A stretch of 45,031 nt of DNA from Centipeda periodontii DSM 2778 (GTDB lineage: Bacteria; Bacillota; Negativicutes; Selenomonadales; Selenomonadaceae): contig NZ_GL892076.1 in NCBI RefSeq assembly GCF_000213975.1, forward strand, positions 548,219-593,249. Reading direction: 5' to 3'. Numbering within the stretch: position 1 is the stretch's first letter; each line of letters opens with the position of its first letter. The notes beneath the pieces are model-generated. The model did no database searches and was not told where the DNA came from. It saw nothing but the letters and a program-made list of their open reading frames with translations. A program made the position numbers and the translations under genes. This document shows, one piece after another, positions 35,411-44,934 of this stretch.

Positions 35411-36549
35411 TGTGTCCTCACAGGCGTTACAACATAGATATAGTTCGGGTCAACGTCCTCACAGATCGTGATGGGTGAGAGGTTCATGCCCTGCGCGTTT
35501 GGGCCCTGCAGGGAGAGGATGAGGGTATCGCTGTCCAGCGATTTCACCGCATCCATGAGATAGGAGGCATTGAACGCGATCTTGGCATCATCGCCCGTCA
35601 CCTCTGCGGGAATCGTCTCCTCCGCCTCACCGATCTCGGGGCTGTTCGAGGAGATGCGCATGAGTCCCTGCGCAAAGGCGAGCTTGACGATGTTGTACTG
35701 ATCCGTGCGTGCGATGAGGGAGGCGCGCTCGACGGCGGAGGCAAAGGTCGCGGCATCTAGTACGACGCGCGTCTTGATGCTCTCCTCTGTCGGTATGACG
35801 CTGCGATAGTCCGGGAACGCCCCCTCGATGAGGCGCGAGGTCATATAGATACTGCCCGAGGACATGCTGATTTGGTTGTAGGAGCAGGCGATGTGAATAT
35901 CGGACGGCACCTCGCCCGTGATCGTGCGCGTGACCTCCTCAAGGAAGCGTGCGGGAATGATGATGCGGATCTGTCCGGCATCCTCTTCGAGCATCTCACT
36001 CTTGACGGCTAGGCGGTGGATATTCGTCGCGGCGAATGTGACCTCCCTGCCCTCGACCTCAAGCTGACAGCCTGTGAAGATGGGACGGCGATCACGCTGT
36101 TCCTCGCGCAGACAGGCAAATGCCGATTTCTTGACAAGACGTGCGAGTGTACGGTCTTTCATAGTAAATTGCAGTGTTCCCTCCATACGGTGCAGGACCG
36201 GGAAGTCTGCGACTTCCATTGTACGCAGGGTGAATCGTGCCGTACCGGACTTGATGATGGCGAGACCGTCGGAACTTTCCGTGTCGATGGAGACCTCTTC
36301 GGCAGGCAGCTTGCGTGTAAATTCCGTGAGGTATTTCCCTGGGAGAACTGACGTTCCTGTCATGTGAATCTCTGCGGGAATTGTGAGGATGAAGCCGAGC
36401 TCGTAGTTGGTGGATTGGAGTTCGAGCTGTCCTTCTTTTGCCGTCATGTAGATGCCCGAGAGGATGGGAGTCTGCGGTTTGGTGGAGAGTCCTTTGCTGA
36501 CGATTTGCAGCGCGGAAATGAGATCCGATTTTCCGAGTGTGATGTTCAT
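35407..36549 (-). CDS. dnaN: DNA polymerase III beta sliding clamp
   Basis: A 380-residue clamp with three repeated domains, ending in the usual YVVTPVRTH. It holds polymerase III on DNA as a ring dimer. It starts ATG at 36549 with GGAAAGGAA upstream. The 300-bp gap to dnaA carries the DnaA-trio region and DnaA boxes. Confidence 0.97.
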   Translation of the reverse strand: MNITLGKSDLISALQIVSKGLSTKPQTPILSGIYMTAKEGQLELQSTNYELGFILTIPAEIHMTGTSVLPGKYLTEFTRKLPAEEVSIDTESSDGLAIIKSGTARFTLRTMEVADFPVLHRMEGTLQFTMKDRTLARLVKKSAFACLREEQRDRRPIFTGCQLEVEGREVTFAATNIHRLAVKSEMLEEDAGQIRIIIPARFLEEVTRTITGEVPSDIHIACSYNQISMSSGSIYMTSRLIEGAFPDYRSVIPTEESIKTRVVLDAATFASAVERASLIARTDQYNIVKLAFAQGLMRISSNSPEIGEAEETIPAEVTGDDAKIAFNASYLMDAVKSLDSDTLILSLQGPNAQGMNLSPITICEDVDPNYIYVVTPVRTH

Positions 36550-36604
36550 ATGCGTTCCTTTCCGGAGTTTTCTGGGGGCAGGCTCCCGTTTTCTATGGGT
36601 ACTG

Positions 36605-36769
36605 TGTTATATATAAATATAGTAGTCGTAGTAGTAGGGGCTGTGGATTTGTGGAAAAGTGGAAAAACGCCTGAAAAATCAAAGAGCTGGTTGTGGATAA
36701 ATTAGGGGAAGTTATTTCTTAGTTATCCACAGTTTACACAGATGAGGAGTGGATGAAATGTTATCCACA
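36605..36769. other. Origin unwinding region (DnaA-trio) in the dnaA-dnaN gap
   Basis: An AT-rich stretch ATATATAAATA is followed by TAG repeats (36620-36637, five TAG and one TCG), a GGGGC block and adjoining DnaA-box-like sites (TGTGGATTT 36642, TGTGGAAAA 36650-36658). This matches the known order unwinding element, DnaA-trios, GC spacer, boxes. Further exact boxes lie at 36692-36700, 36723-36731 and 36761-36769. A solo MITE end (36829-36852) lies beside the dnaA stop. Confidence 0.75.
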
Positions 36770-36853
36770 AAACGTCCACATGAAATGAGGTGGGAAATGA
36801 ACAGGGATATGCACAGGTTAAGGAAGCACTGATAAATTCAGCAGCATCATCTC

Positions 36854-38317
36854 TTAGATCCCCTTGATCTGGATCGTCAGCGACTCGATGAGTGCCTTGG
36901 TTGCGGCATCGCTGTCCGTGAGGTTTTGGATCTTCTTGTGCGCGTGAATGACCGTCGAGTGGTCGCGGTTGAAGAAGCCGCCGATCGTCGGCCATGAGAC
37001 CTCCGTCAGCTCGTGACAGAGGAACATGGCAATCTGGCGCGGATAGGCGATGTCGTTGCTACGCTTCGTGGAGCGGATGTCATCGCTTGTCACCTTGAAG
37101 TGGGTGCAGACAATGCGCTCGATCATCTCCATCGTGATGCGCCGTCCCTTTTCGCCGCGCAGATAGTTGCCGAGTGCCGCGATGCAGGTCGTCTCGTCGA
37201 TCGGCATGCGCATCATCGAGGCGTACTTGATGAGGCGCATCAGTGCGCCCTCAAGCTCGCGGATGTTGCTGTCGACGCGGCTTGCGATGTAGGTCACGAC
37301 ATCCTCGGGGATGTCTACCTCCTCGGATTGTGCTTTCTTCTGTAGGATTGCGACGCGCGTCTCAAACTCCGGCGGTTGGATATCGACGACCACGCCGCCG
37401 GCGAAGCGCGAGATCAGACGATCCTCCAGATCCTTGACATCCTGCGGCTGGCGGTCGGAGGTCAGGATGATCTGACTGCCGTTGTCGCGCAGCTTGTTGA
37501 ACGTCTGAAAGAACTCCGTCTGTGTCTGCTCCTGCCCCGCAAAGAATTGGATATCGTCGATCAGCAGCACGTCGATGCTGTAGTACTTCTTGCGAAATGC
37601 GTCCATGCTCTTCTCGCGGATGGAGCGGATGAATTCGTTCGTAAAATCCGTGCTCGCAATGTAGAGCACGCGTTTTTCGGGGTGATTGGCAAGGATCTTG
37701 TGCCCCGCCGCATGCATGAGATGAGTCTTGCCGAGTCCCACGCCCCCGTAGATGAAGAGCGGGTTGTGCGAGGGCAGCCCCGGCGCGTCCGCGACCGCCT
37801 TTGCCATCGAATACGAGAACTGATTCGAGCGGCCCATGACGAAGGCATCGAAGGTGTACTTCGGGTTCAGTGTCGTGATATCATCCGGCGCTGTCGCGTG
37901 CGTATCATCGCTTGGTGCAAGCGGGAGACTGCCCTGCGTTGGATATTCGACGGTTTCCGCTGCCGTCATTTCTCCGGCGGAAGGATTTTCCACCGTGTTT
38001 TTTTCTGTCGGCGGGACTTTTTCTTTCTTCGCGGGTTTTTTCTTTACCGCTGCCTCGGGATCGACGATGACGCGGAACGTGAAGTCCGGACCGAGCGCCT
38101 GCTGCACGATATCGCCGAGAAGCGCACCGAGGCGCGACTCGATGTACTGCTTTCTGCCGGGCAGATCGACGGCGAGAACGAGTTCATTTCCTTCGAGAGA
38201 AACGGGAACGCTGGGGGCAATCCATGCATTCACAACGTCCTCGTGGATGATACCGTCGGTTTTTTCCAATACCTTTTGCCATTGACTCTCGATGGATGAT
38301 GACTTTTTTTCGGACAT
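36854..38317 (-). CDS. dnaA: Chromosomal replication initiator DnaA
   Basis: A 487-residue initiator. Domain I is at residues 1-80, followed by a variable linker rich in Lys, Glu and Thr. The AAA+ domain has YGGVGLGKTHLMHAAG and VLLIDDIQFF; domain IV has PRQIAMFLCHELTEVSWPTI and GGFFNRDHSTVIHA for box binding. A start at 38317 (MSEKKSSS) with GAAGGGA is preferred over 38353, which lacks a spaced site. DnaA boxes lie in the 5' leader, suggesting autoregulation. Confidence 0.97.
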   Translation of the reverse strand: MSEKKSSSIESQWQKVLEKTDGIIHEDVVNAWIAPSVPVSLEGNELVLAVDLPGRKQYIESRLGALLGDIVQQALGPDFTFRVIVDPEAAVKKKPAKKEKVPPTEKNTVENPSAGEMTAAETVEYPTQGSLPLAPSDDTHATAPDDITTLNPKYTFDAFVMGRSNQFSYSMAKAVADAPGLPSHNPLFIYGGVGLGKTHLMHAAGHKILANHPEKRVLYIASTDFTNEFIRSIREKSMDAFRKKYYSIDVLLIDDIQFFAGQEQTQTEFFQTFNKLRDNGSQIILTSDRQPQDVKDLEDRLISRFAGGVVVDIQPPEFETRVAILQKKAQSEEVDIPEDVVTYIASRVDSNIRELEGALMRLIKYASMMRMPIDETTCIAALGNYLRGEKGRRITMEMIERIVCTHFKVTSDDIRSTKRSNDIAYPRQIAMFLCHELTEVSWPTIGGFFNRDHSTVIHAHKKIQNLTDSDAATKALIESLTIQIKGI

Positions 38318-38362
38318 ACCGTTGCGTCCCTTCAAAAATTTTTTGGCCTGCACATGTTCCTG

Positions 38363-38468
38363 TTATCCACAGAGTTATTCACAGCTGTGGATAACATTGT
38401 CGATGAAAAGGATTCGATTCTATGCACAGATGTGAAATTATACACCTTTTTTTCACAGGTTTTCCACA
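38363..38468. other. Origin DnaA boxes upstream of dnaA
   Basis: Exact boxes lie at 38363-38371 and 38386-38394, with TTATTCACA at 38375-38383, TTTTTCACA at 38449-38457 and TTTTCCACA at 38460-38468. A dnaA -10 (TATAAT on the minus strand, 38437-38442) lies among them. Genes diverge here, dnaA leftward and rpmH rightward, as is typical of bacterial origins. Confidence 0.85.
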
Positions 38469-38565
38469 ATAACAACGGGGATATTTTAGCAAAAAAAAAT
38501 GGACTTATCAACAGGGGCTTTTGCCTCATCTCCTGAAAAAAAGGTGCAAATAGAGTGCTTTCGCC

Positions 38566-38595
38566 TTGACAGTGCCGCTTTTTTTCGTCTATAAT
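38566..38595 (+). promoter_or_regulatory. rpmH promoter
   Basis: TTGACA, 18 bases, TATAAT; the strongest consensus promoter in the window. The start would be near 38602, 70 bases before rpmH. Confidence 0.8.
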
Positions 38596-38673
38596 GACGC
38601 CTAGTAATACATATGATGATTGCCGTAGATGGCACATGCCGTATGAAATCGGCAGCAAAGGAGGTGACGAGAG

Positions 38674-38808
38674 GTGAAGAGAACATTTCAGCCCAACAAT
38701 CATTGGAGAAAAAAGACACATGGATTCCGTGAGCGCATGAAGACGAAAGGCGGCCGCCTCGTATTGAAGAGAAGGCGTCAGCGCGGACGAAAGAAGCTGT
38801 CGGCGTAA
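38674..38808 (+). CDS. rpmH: 50S ribosomal protein L34
   Basis: A 44-residue, very basic protein reading [20 protein letters not shown], then [14 protein letters not shown] and RGRKKLSA. The start is GTG at 38674 with AAAGGAGGTG seven bases upstream. It heads the rpmH-rnpA-yidD-yidC-jag-mnmE run. Confidence 0.97.
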   Translation: MKRTFQPNNHWRKKTHGFRERMKTKGGRLVLKRRRQRGRKKLSA

Positions 38809-38822
38809 GCCGAAGCCGATCA

Positions 38823-38849
38823 GAGGTCACCGCGGGTGACCTCTTTTTT
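38823..38849 (+). terminator. rpmH terminator
   Basis: GAGGTCACC and GGTGACCTC form a perfect stem with a three-base loop and six T. It lies between rpmH and rnpA, so it may partly uncouple the two. Confidence 0.88.
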
Positions 38850-38970
38850 CACATTATGAGAGATGCTCCGGTCGAGCGCGGGGGGCGGAGTGAAACGGTA
38901 TCCCCTCACCCACAGGCAGTCCATCCCCCGTCGTACCTCTGAAAATACCGACGTGGATTGAAAAAGCGAT

Positions 38971-39354
38971 ATGGAAAAAAAATACACATTGCCGCGTGCA
39001 AAGATGATCAAGCGTCGCAGCGACTTTCAACACGTCTATCAAAAGGGGACCGCTGTCGCAGGACGCGGCATGGTCCTGTATGTTCTGCGGGAGCAGCGCG
39101 TTGCGGGCAAGGTCGGCTTTGCCGCCGGGAAAAAACTGGGCTGTGCCGCCGTGCGCAGCCGCACGAAGCGCCTTCTGCGCGAGGCGTATCGCCATATGCA
39201 GCACGAATTGCGTACGGATGTGGGGATCCTCCTCATCGGACGCGCGGGACTTGCTGCGGGCAAAATGCAGGATGCCGCCACAGAGCTCCGGCGGCTGGCA
39301 CGCCGCGCGAACATCTTTGCAAGCGGTGCCGCGCGTGCGGAGGAGCGGCGATGA
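38971..39354 (+). CDS. rnpA: Ribonuclease P protein component
   Basis: A 127-residue basic protein that assists the RNase P RNA in tRNA 5' processing. It has [12 protein letters not shown] at the N-terminus and the RNR-like core in [16 protein letters not shown]. The stop overlaps the yidD start (ATGA), showing coupled translation. Confidence 0.95.
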   Translation: MEKKYTLPRAKMIKRRSDFQHVYQKGTAVAGRGMVLYVLREQRVAGKVGFAAGKKLGCAAVRSRTKRLLREAYRHMQHELRTDVGILLIGRAGLAAGKMQDAATELRRLARRANIFASGAARAEERR

Positions 39355-39560
39355 AGTGCCTGCTCCTTCTTCTCATACGATTTTATCAGAGCGCCATCTC
39401 GCCGCTCACCCTGCCCAGCTGCCGCTACTATCCGACGTGTTCCGCGTACGCAGTCGAGGCAATCGAGCGCTATGGTGCATGGCACGGCGGATGGATGGCA
39501 TTTCGCCGCATCCTGCGCTGTCATCCGTTTCACGCGGGCGGCTACGATCCCGTACCATAG
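39351..39560 (+). CDS. yidD: Membrane protein insertion efficiency factor YidD
   Basis: A 69-residue protein with the family pattern [32 protein letters not shown] (three Cys) and [13 protein letters not shown]. It is thought to assist YidC-dependent insertion at the inner membrane. Confidence 0.95.
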   Translation: MKCLLLLLIRFYQSAISPLTLPSCRYYPTCSAYAVEAIERYGAWHGGWMAFRRILRCHPFHAGGYDPVP

Positions 39561-39673
39561 GATGACGTAACGATGTGTTCGCGTTGGGCATCGTATCACG
39601 AACACGAAAACAAAGAGAAACCATACAATCGAAATTTTACGCACATACTTCCAAAAAGTAGGAGGAAATACCG

Positions 39674-40348
39674 TTGATCGAATTTTTTAGCAACCTCTTT
39701 GCACCCATCATTCATCTCCTGCAGCTGATCCTCGGCGCATTCTACACCGTTACCAGCGCCGCCGGACTCGTCAGCTACGGCTTTCCCATCATTCTCCTCA
39801 CCATCCTCATCAAGGTCGTGACCTACCCGCTCACCGTCAAACAGATCAAATCCATGAAGGCGATGCAGGAAATCCAGCCGAAGATGAAAAAGATCCAAGA
39901 AAAGTACAAGAACAATCCGCAGATGCTCCAGCAGAAGACGGGCGAGCTCTTCCGTGAGGCGGGCGTCAACCCGCTCGCCGGCTGTCTGCCGCTCCTCGTG
40001 CAGATGCCCATTCTCATGGGCATGTACTACGCCCTCTTTAACTTTACCTTCCCGAGTCCGGAGGCGGCGGCGTTCTTCTGGCTACCGAATATGAGCGAGC
40101 CTGACCCGCTCTATATCCTGCCCGTTCTCTCCGCTGCGACGACCTACCTCCAGCAGAAGATGACCTCCACCGAGATGAACGCGCAGATGAAGATCATGAT
40201 GACCGTCATGCCGCTCTTCATCGGATGGATCAGCCTCACCTTTCCCTCGGGGCTCGTACTCTACTGGGTAACGATGAACGTCGTCCAGATCACCCAGCAG
40301 TGGTGGATGTATCGGGGCGAGAATGCACCGGTGAAGGAGGCGCACTGA
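39674..40348 (+). CDS. yidC: Membrane protein insertase YidC
   Basis: A 224-residue short-type YidC/Oxa1 insertase with about five membrane helices. It lacks the large periplasmic domain of proteobacterial YidC and also the lipobox seen in many Gram-positive forms. TYPLTVKQIKSMKAM and the helical hairpin KMKKIQEKYKNNPQ are typical, as is NPLAGCLPLLVQMPI. The start is TTG at 39674 after AGGAGG. Confidence 0.95.
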   Translation: MIEFFSNLFAPIIHLLQLILGAFYTVTSAAGLVSYGFPIILLTILIKVVTYPLTVKQIKSMKAMQEIQPKMKKIQEKYKNNPQMLQQKTGELFREAGVNPLAGCLPLLVQMPILMGMYYALFNFTFPSPEAAAFFWLPNMSEPDPLYILPVLSAATTYLQQKMTSTEMNAQMKIMMTVMPLFIGWISLTFPSGLVLYWVTMNVVQITQQWWMYRGENAPVKEAH

Positions 40349-40349
40349 T

Positions 40350-41495
40350 ATGGCAGAGATCATCGAGACCACCGGAAATACCGTCGAGGAAGCGCTTGGA
40401 GCCGCCCTTGATAAACTTGGCTGCGGGAGAGCCGAGGTCACCTACGAGGTCATTCAGGAGCCGTCCGGCGGATTCCTCGGATTATGGGGCAAACGCGAGG
40501 CACGCATCCGCGTCACGACACGCCCCGTGATCCTGCCGCAGCGTACAGAGATACAGACCCCGCCGCCGCCGACCGTCCTCGCGCCGCCGCCCGTGCCGGC
40601 AGCGTCGCCGACCGAGGAAGCGCGCACAGAGGACGACGGCTTTGGCGTGCGTCCGAAGCGATTTCACACCGATCTGCGTTCCTCCGCGCGCAAAAATGCT
40701 GCGGAGAACGCACCGCGCCGCACCTTCGGCGAGAGCCGTGAGAACGTTGGGCGCGGCTCCTATGAAGAAGCGCGCACGCCGCGCGAAAACAGCCGCGGCG
40801 GCTACGGTGAACCGCGGCGGGACTATCCTGCGCGCAGCTATGGAGAGAGCCGCGCACCGCGCGACTACCGTGCGCGCAGCGGTGCAGACGAGCATCGTAC
40901 GTACCATACACGCTCCGGCATCGACGAGAGGCAGGATGATTTTCGTCCGCAGCGTCGTGAGCGTACCGACAGTCTGCTCATCCCACTCACGGACGAGATG
41001 GTGGCTGCTGCCGAGAAATTCCTCAGCGAGATCTTTGCCTCCATGCATCTCACCGTCGCACTGCGCCGAACGGATACCCCGTCAGGCACGATCTTCAACA
41101 TGCGGGGCGAAAATCTCGGCATCCTCATCGGCAAGCACGGCTCGACTCTCGACGCACTGCAGTACCTCACGAACCTCGTCGTAAACAGGATTCCGGAGAC
41201 CGGCTATGGGCGCATCATCCTCGACGTGGAGGACTACCGTGCGCGCCGTGAGGAGACCCTTACGCGGCTCGCGGGACATCTCGCGGACAAGGCGTGCCGC
41301 ATCGGCGAGGAGATCCACCTTGAGCCGATGAGCCGCCACGAGCGCAAGATCATCCACATGGCGCTGCAGGACAATCGCCGCGTCACCACCTACAGTGCGG
41401 GCGACAACCCGCGCCGCTACGTCGTCATCGTCCCGAAGCGCAGACGCTACGCGCGGGACTATGAGGAGAGCAGCTACGACCGCTACGAGCGGTGA
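40350..41495 (+). CDS. jag: Jag (KhpB/EloR-type) RNA-binding protein
   Basis: A 381-residue RNA-binding protein. The Jag_N domain covers residues 1-50 (EALGAALDKLGCG, GGFLGLWGKREA). A long Arg-, Glu- and Ser-rich linker (about 55-205) has repeated SYGE/R-rich blocks. The KH domain has LGILIGKHGSTLDALQYL and the R3H domain MSRHERKIIHMAL. KhpB-like proteins pair with KhpA and affect cell elongation and RNA stability. The linker is longer than in many relatives. Confidence 0.93.
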   Translation: MAEIIETTGNTVEEALGAALDKLGCGRAEVTYEVIQEPSGGFLGLWGKREARIRVTTRPVILPQRTEIQTPPPPTVLAPPPVPAASPTEEARTEDDGFGVRPKRFHTDLRSSARKNAAENAPRRTFGESRENVGRGSYEEARTPRENSRGGYGEPRRDYPARSYGESRAPRDYRARSGADEHRTYHTRSGIDERQDDFRPQRRERTDSLLIPLTDEMVAAAEKFLSEIFASMHLTVALRRTDTPSGTIFNMRGENLGILIGKHGSTLDALQYLTNLVVNRIPETGYGRIILDVEDYRARREETLTRLAGHLADKACRIGEEIHLEPMSRHERKIIHMALQDNRRVTTYSAGDNPRRYVVIVPKRRRYARDYEESSYDRYER

Positions 41496-41657
41496 GGGAG
41501 CACCCCGATGAGGGTACTTTGGATGATACGGGAAAATCATACAAAATACCTGCAATATGGAAACACGGATCAATAAAATGAGGTGTGTTGTACGGAGCAG
41601 AACGCTTCATACAGCACACCTCTTTCCGACATTTTTGAGAAACGGGAAAGGGAAAGC

Positions 41658-43034
41658 ATGACCGAGGAAACCATCAGCCAGATTGCCACCCCGCAGGGAA
41701 CGGGCGGCATCGGCATCATTCGTGTGAGCGGGGCAGACGCTCTGCGCATTGCGCGTACGGTTTTTCGTCCCATACGCGGGACGCTTGGGGAGATTGCGCC
41801 GTACACCGCACGCTACGGGAATATCGTTGCGGCAGACGGCACCATCATCGACGAGGGGATTCTCCTCTACATGCGTGCGCCGCACTCGTATACGGGCGAG
41901 GATACCGTCGAGCTGCAGTGCCACGGCGGCACGATCGTCCTGCGCGAGGTGCTGCTGCGCACATGGGAAACAGGGGCGCGTCCGGCAGAGGCGGGCGAAT
42001 TCACCAAGCGTGCCTTTCTCAATGGACGGCTGGACCTTGCGCGCGCCGACGGTGTCATGGAACTCATCGCGGCAAAGAGCGCCCGCGCCGCGCATGCCGC
42101 ACGCGAGCGCATGGCGGGCGCACTCTCGGAGAAGATCACAGCGATCCGCAGGCGTCTCCTCGGCGCGATCGCACGCATTGAGGCGGGGATCGACTTCCCC
42201 GAGGACGACATTCCTGCCGTGCAAAATGCCGCACTCAGAGAGGACATTATTGCTGCTGCGGACGCCGTTCGCCGCCTCCTCATGGGCGCGGAGGCGGGGC
42301 GCATCCTGCGTGAGGGCGTCAAGACCGTCATCGTCGGCCGCCCGAACGTCGGCAAGTCCAGCCTCCTCAACGCACTGGTCGGCACGGAGCGCGCCATCGT
42401 CACCGATGTCCCCGGCACCACGCGGGATGTGATCGAGGAGGAGATCAGCGTCGAAGGGATTCCGCTCAGACTCCTCGATACCGCAGGACTGCGTGTGGCT
42501 GAGGACGCAGTCGAGCGGATCGGCGTCGCACGCACGAAGCAGCATCTCGCGGATGCAGAGCTCGTCCTCGCCGTCTTTGACAGCTCGAGCGCACTCACCG
42601 ACGAGGACAGGGAAATCCTCAAACGCCTGCGTACGATGAACGCCGACACCATCATCCTCTGCAACAAGGAAGACTGTGCCTCCGTTCTCAGAGCCACCGA
42701 CTTCGACGGCATGAACGCCCCCGTCCTGATGATCTCCGCGCACGCCGGCACCGGGATGGACGTCCTGCGCGAGACCATCGCTGCGCGCGTCCGGATGATG
42801 GAGGGCGACCTCAGCGACGGCGCGCTGCCGAACAAGGAACGCGAGGTACAGACACTGCGCCGTGCCCTCGGTCACCTCGATGAAGCGGAGCGGACGCTCG
42901 CGGCGGACATGGGCAGCGACTTCGTCTCCATCGATCTGCGCGCCGCCTACGACATCCTCGGCGAAATCCTCGGTGAGACCTTGGACACCGACCTCATCGA
43001 TCGCATCTTCAGCGAGTTCTGCATCGGAAAGTAG
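41658..43034 (+). CDS. mnmE: tRNA modification GTPase MnmE
   Basis: A 458-residue partner of MnmG. The N-terminal formyl-THF domain begins MTEETISQIATPQGTGG; the G domain has GRPNVGKSSLLN, DTAGLR and NKED; the C-terminal CIGK is the conserved catalytic Cys motif. The start at 41658 has GGGAAAGGGAAAG upstream; the longer frame to 41583 is unlikely. Confidence 0.96.
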   Translation: MTEETISQIATPQGTGGIGIIRVSGADALRIARTVFRPIRGTLGEIAPYTARYGNIVAADGTIIDEGILLYMRAPHSYTGEDTVELQCHGGTIVLREVLLRTWETGARPAEAGEFTKRAFLNGRLDLARADGVMELIAAKSARAAHAARERMAGALSEKITAIRRRLLGAIARIEAGIDFPEDDIPAVQNAALREDIIAAADAVRRLLMGAEAGRILREGVKTVIVGRPNVGKSSLLNALVGTERAIVTDVPGTTRDVIEEEISVEGIPLRLLDTAGLRVAEDAVERIGVARTKQHLADAELVLAVFDSSSALTDEDREILKRLRTMNADTIILCNKEDCASVLRATDFDGMNAPVLMISAHAGTGMDVLRETIAARVRMMEGDLSDGALPNKEREVQTLRRALGHLDEAERTLAADMGSDFVSIDLRAAYDILGEILGETLDTDLIDRIFSEFCIGK

Positions 43035-43078
43035 GTATGGGATGCGGCATTACGGCGAAATATCATGGGCAGCGCGGA

Positions 43079-43519
43079 TCATTCTGCTTCAACCTGCTCC
43101 CGCGCCTCGGCAATCACATCCGCGAGCGTGACCGACTCCATCGCGCGCTCCATTGCGCGCTGGATGGCATCGAGGCGGCGGTCGAGGATCGCGTGGATGC
43201 TCCGTCCGACGGGGCACGCAGGATTCGGATTCTCGTGGAAGCTGAAGAGCGTGTCGTCCCCGATGCTCTCCACGGCACGAAAAATGTCCGCGAGGGTGGT
43301 GTCACTGAGAGGACGCGCGATGTGGGCACCGCCCTCCCTGCCGCGTGCAACGGTAATCAGTCCCGCACGGCGCAGCTGCCCGAGAATGCGGCGGATGACG
43401 ACGGGATGTACGCCGATGCTGCCCGCAAGCGTTTCGCTCGTCGCGGGCGCCTGCTCTCCGTAGAGCTCGACGCAGATGAGGATGTGGATGGCGATGGTGA
43501 AACGGCTCGAAATCTGCAT
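43079..43519 (-). CDS. Rrf2 family transcriptional regulator
   Basis: A 146-residue winged-helix regulator. It starts MQISSRFTIAIHILIC and has the Rrf2 pattern ETLAGSIGVHPVVIRRIL and GLITVARGREGGAHIARP. Only one Cys remains in the region where IscR/NsrR carry three (NPACPVG), so an iron-sulfur cluster of the IscR type is unlikely; it looks more like the YwnA/CymR group. The start at 43519 has GGAGGG upstream. Confidence 0.87.
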   Translation of the reverse strand: MQISSRFTIAIHILICVELYGEQAPATSETLAGSIGVHPVVIRRILGQLRRAGLITVARGREGGAHIARPLSDTTLADIFRAVESIGDDTLFSFHENPNPACPVGRSIHAILDRRLDAIQRAMERAMESVTLADVIAEAREQVEAE

Positions 43520-43605
43520 ATTGTACCCTCCATTGTTCTGTATCTGTATGATACAACGAACAGCGAAAAAATACAAGTCTGATATCATATCGTCAACTGT
43601 CGCGC

Positions 43606-44127
43606 CTACGCGTATTCTGCTGCGCTGTCGAGCTGCCGCTTGACATCGAGGAGCAGCTTGTAGTGGACGGCGCGTCCTTCTTGCATGAGTTTCCTGACGG
43701 TGGGCGGCTGCCAGAGCGTATGGATGACCGTGCCGCTTTGCAGAGCCACGTCCGTGCCGTGTGCACTGCGTGCGATGAGGGGCGTGCGCGCGATGTTGAT
43801 GTAGCCGAGCCTGCCGAGGCGCTTCTGCACGTGCCGCACCATGATGGGGGCAAGGACGCAGCCGTGCAGGATGGGGAGGATGATGTTGCGCCGTCGCGCG
43901 AGCTGCCGTGCCGCATTGCGGCGGATGAGCCGCAGCTCCTTGTCCTCACGTCCCGCGAGACAGGAGAGGACGTATTCTGTGGCGGCGTGCAGTGTCAGAC
44001 AGTCGCCTGCGGCGGTGTGAATCACGGTCTCATTGCCGCCGCCCGCGCCGGTGATGGGTACGAGTGCGAGAATATCCGCTGCCTCAGGCAGACCCTGCAT
44101 GAGCATTTCTCTCTTCGTCCAGTTCAT
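43606..44127 (-). CDS. Hypothetical protein, possibly distantly ComK-like
   Basis: A 173-residue soluble protein. It has no signal peptide; the middle is rich in Arg (LIRRNAARQLARRRN) and followed by LAPIMVRHVQKRLGRLGYINI. The overall pattern of short strands (GTDVALQSGTVIHTLWQPP) loosely recalls ComK-type competence regulators, but I do not regard this as a family assignment. The start at 44127 has AAAGGAG. A G/C hairpin lies in its 5' leader at about 44147-44165. The gene follows the same direction as the Rrf2 gene (86-bp gap). Confidence 0.6.
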   Translation of the reverse strand: MNWTKREMLMQGLPEAADILALVPITGAGGGNETVIHTAAGDCLTLHAATEYVLSCLAGREDKELRLIRRNAARQLARRRNIILPILHGCVLAPIMVRHVQKRLGRLGYINIARTPLIARSAHGTDVALQSGTVIHTLWQPPTVRKLMQEGRAVHYKLLLDVKRQLDSAAEYA

Positions 44128-44353
44128 TTCGGATCTCCTTTCCTATGGGCGGGCATGCCGCCCCTCCTGTCTGCCGTTGGCGAGACGCACAGACACGAGA
44201 AAATAATCACCTGTTCCTTTCTGATCTGTATTATATAGAAAATGTGTTCGCATGTAAAGAAATTTTTCAAATGGACTCCTCCTTTTCTCATTTGTGGCAG
44301 GTATTCCTGTGTAAAGCGCTTACGGATATCAAAAGAGAAAGGAGTTGATCCAC

Positions 44354-44569
44354 ATGGCACGCAAAGATGCAGCGAGCAAGATCACGCTCAGGGTCATCAC
44401 CGGCGTCGGTACGGATGGGAAGAACATCTACAAGAACCGTACGATCAGCGCCATTGCGCCGACGCTCACAGATGCGGATGCGCTTGCGGTCGGCAAGGGC
44501 TTCGCGGATCTCCAGCGCCACGGTCTGAGTATGGTGACGCGCACGGACTCTGCCGTCCTCGAGGACTGA
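44354..44569 (+). CDS. DUF1659 domain protein
   Basis: A 71-residue protein beginning MARKDAASKITLRVITGVG, with YKNRTISAIAPTLTDADALA in the middle. This matches the small DUF1659 proteins that occur with DUF2922 proteins in Firmicutes; function unknown. AAAGGAG precedes the ATG. Confidence 0.82.
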   Translation: MARKDAASKITLRVITGVGTDGKNIYKNRTISAIAPTLTDADALAVGKGFADLQRHGLSMVTRTDSAVLED

Positions 44570-44608
44570 GGAGGGCGCTGAGAATACGGAGGAAAGGAGG
44601 TAAGCACA

Positions 44609-44827
44609 ATGTCGACGAAGAAACAGCTGCGCATGACGATGAAGATGTCCAGCGGCAAGGAGCTGACGGTAAACCTGATGGATCCGGAGGACGGACTCAC
44701 GAAGGCGGAGGTCGCGACCTGTCTGCAGAACGTCATTGACAAGAAGGCGATTGTCGCAGGAGAGGCATATCCGGTCTCCATCAAGGACATTGCCATCCAG
44801 ACGGTCGATACGGAGAAGCTCGCCTGA
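44609..44827 (+). CDS. DUF2922 domain protein
   Basis: A 72-residue protein with LRMTMKMSSGKELTVNLMDP and LTKAEVATCLQNVID, as in DUF2922. It follows the DUF1659 gene by 39 bp and has GGAAAGGAGG upstream, so they form a two-gene operon of unknown function. Confidence 0.82.
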   Translation: MSTKKQLRMTMKMSSGKELTVNLMDPEDGLTKAEVATCLQNVIDKKAIVAGEAYPVSIKDIAIQTVDTEKLA

Positions 44828-44850
44828 GGGCGCACTTCCCGAGAGAGAAA

Positions 44851-44890
44851 GGGCTGCCCTACGAAGCTAGAAAACTTCGTAGGACAGTCC
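44851..44890 (+). terminator. Terminator after DUF2922, relative of the nanK terminator
   Basis: GGGCTGCCCTACGAAG and its imperfect complement; nearly the palindrome found at 16862-16908. Confidence 0.75.
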
Positions 44891-44934
44891 TTGTCATTAT
44901 ATCAGCGGTATCGTTAGAAGCGCCCCTTCCACCG

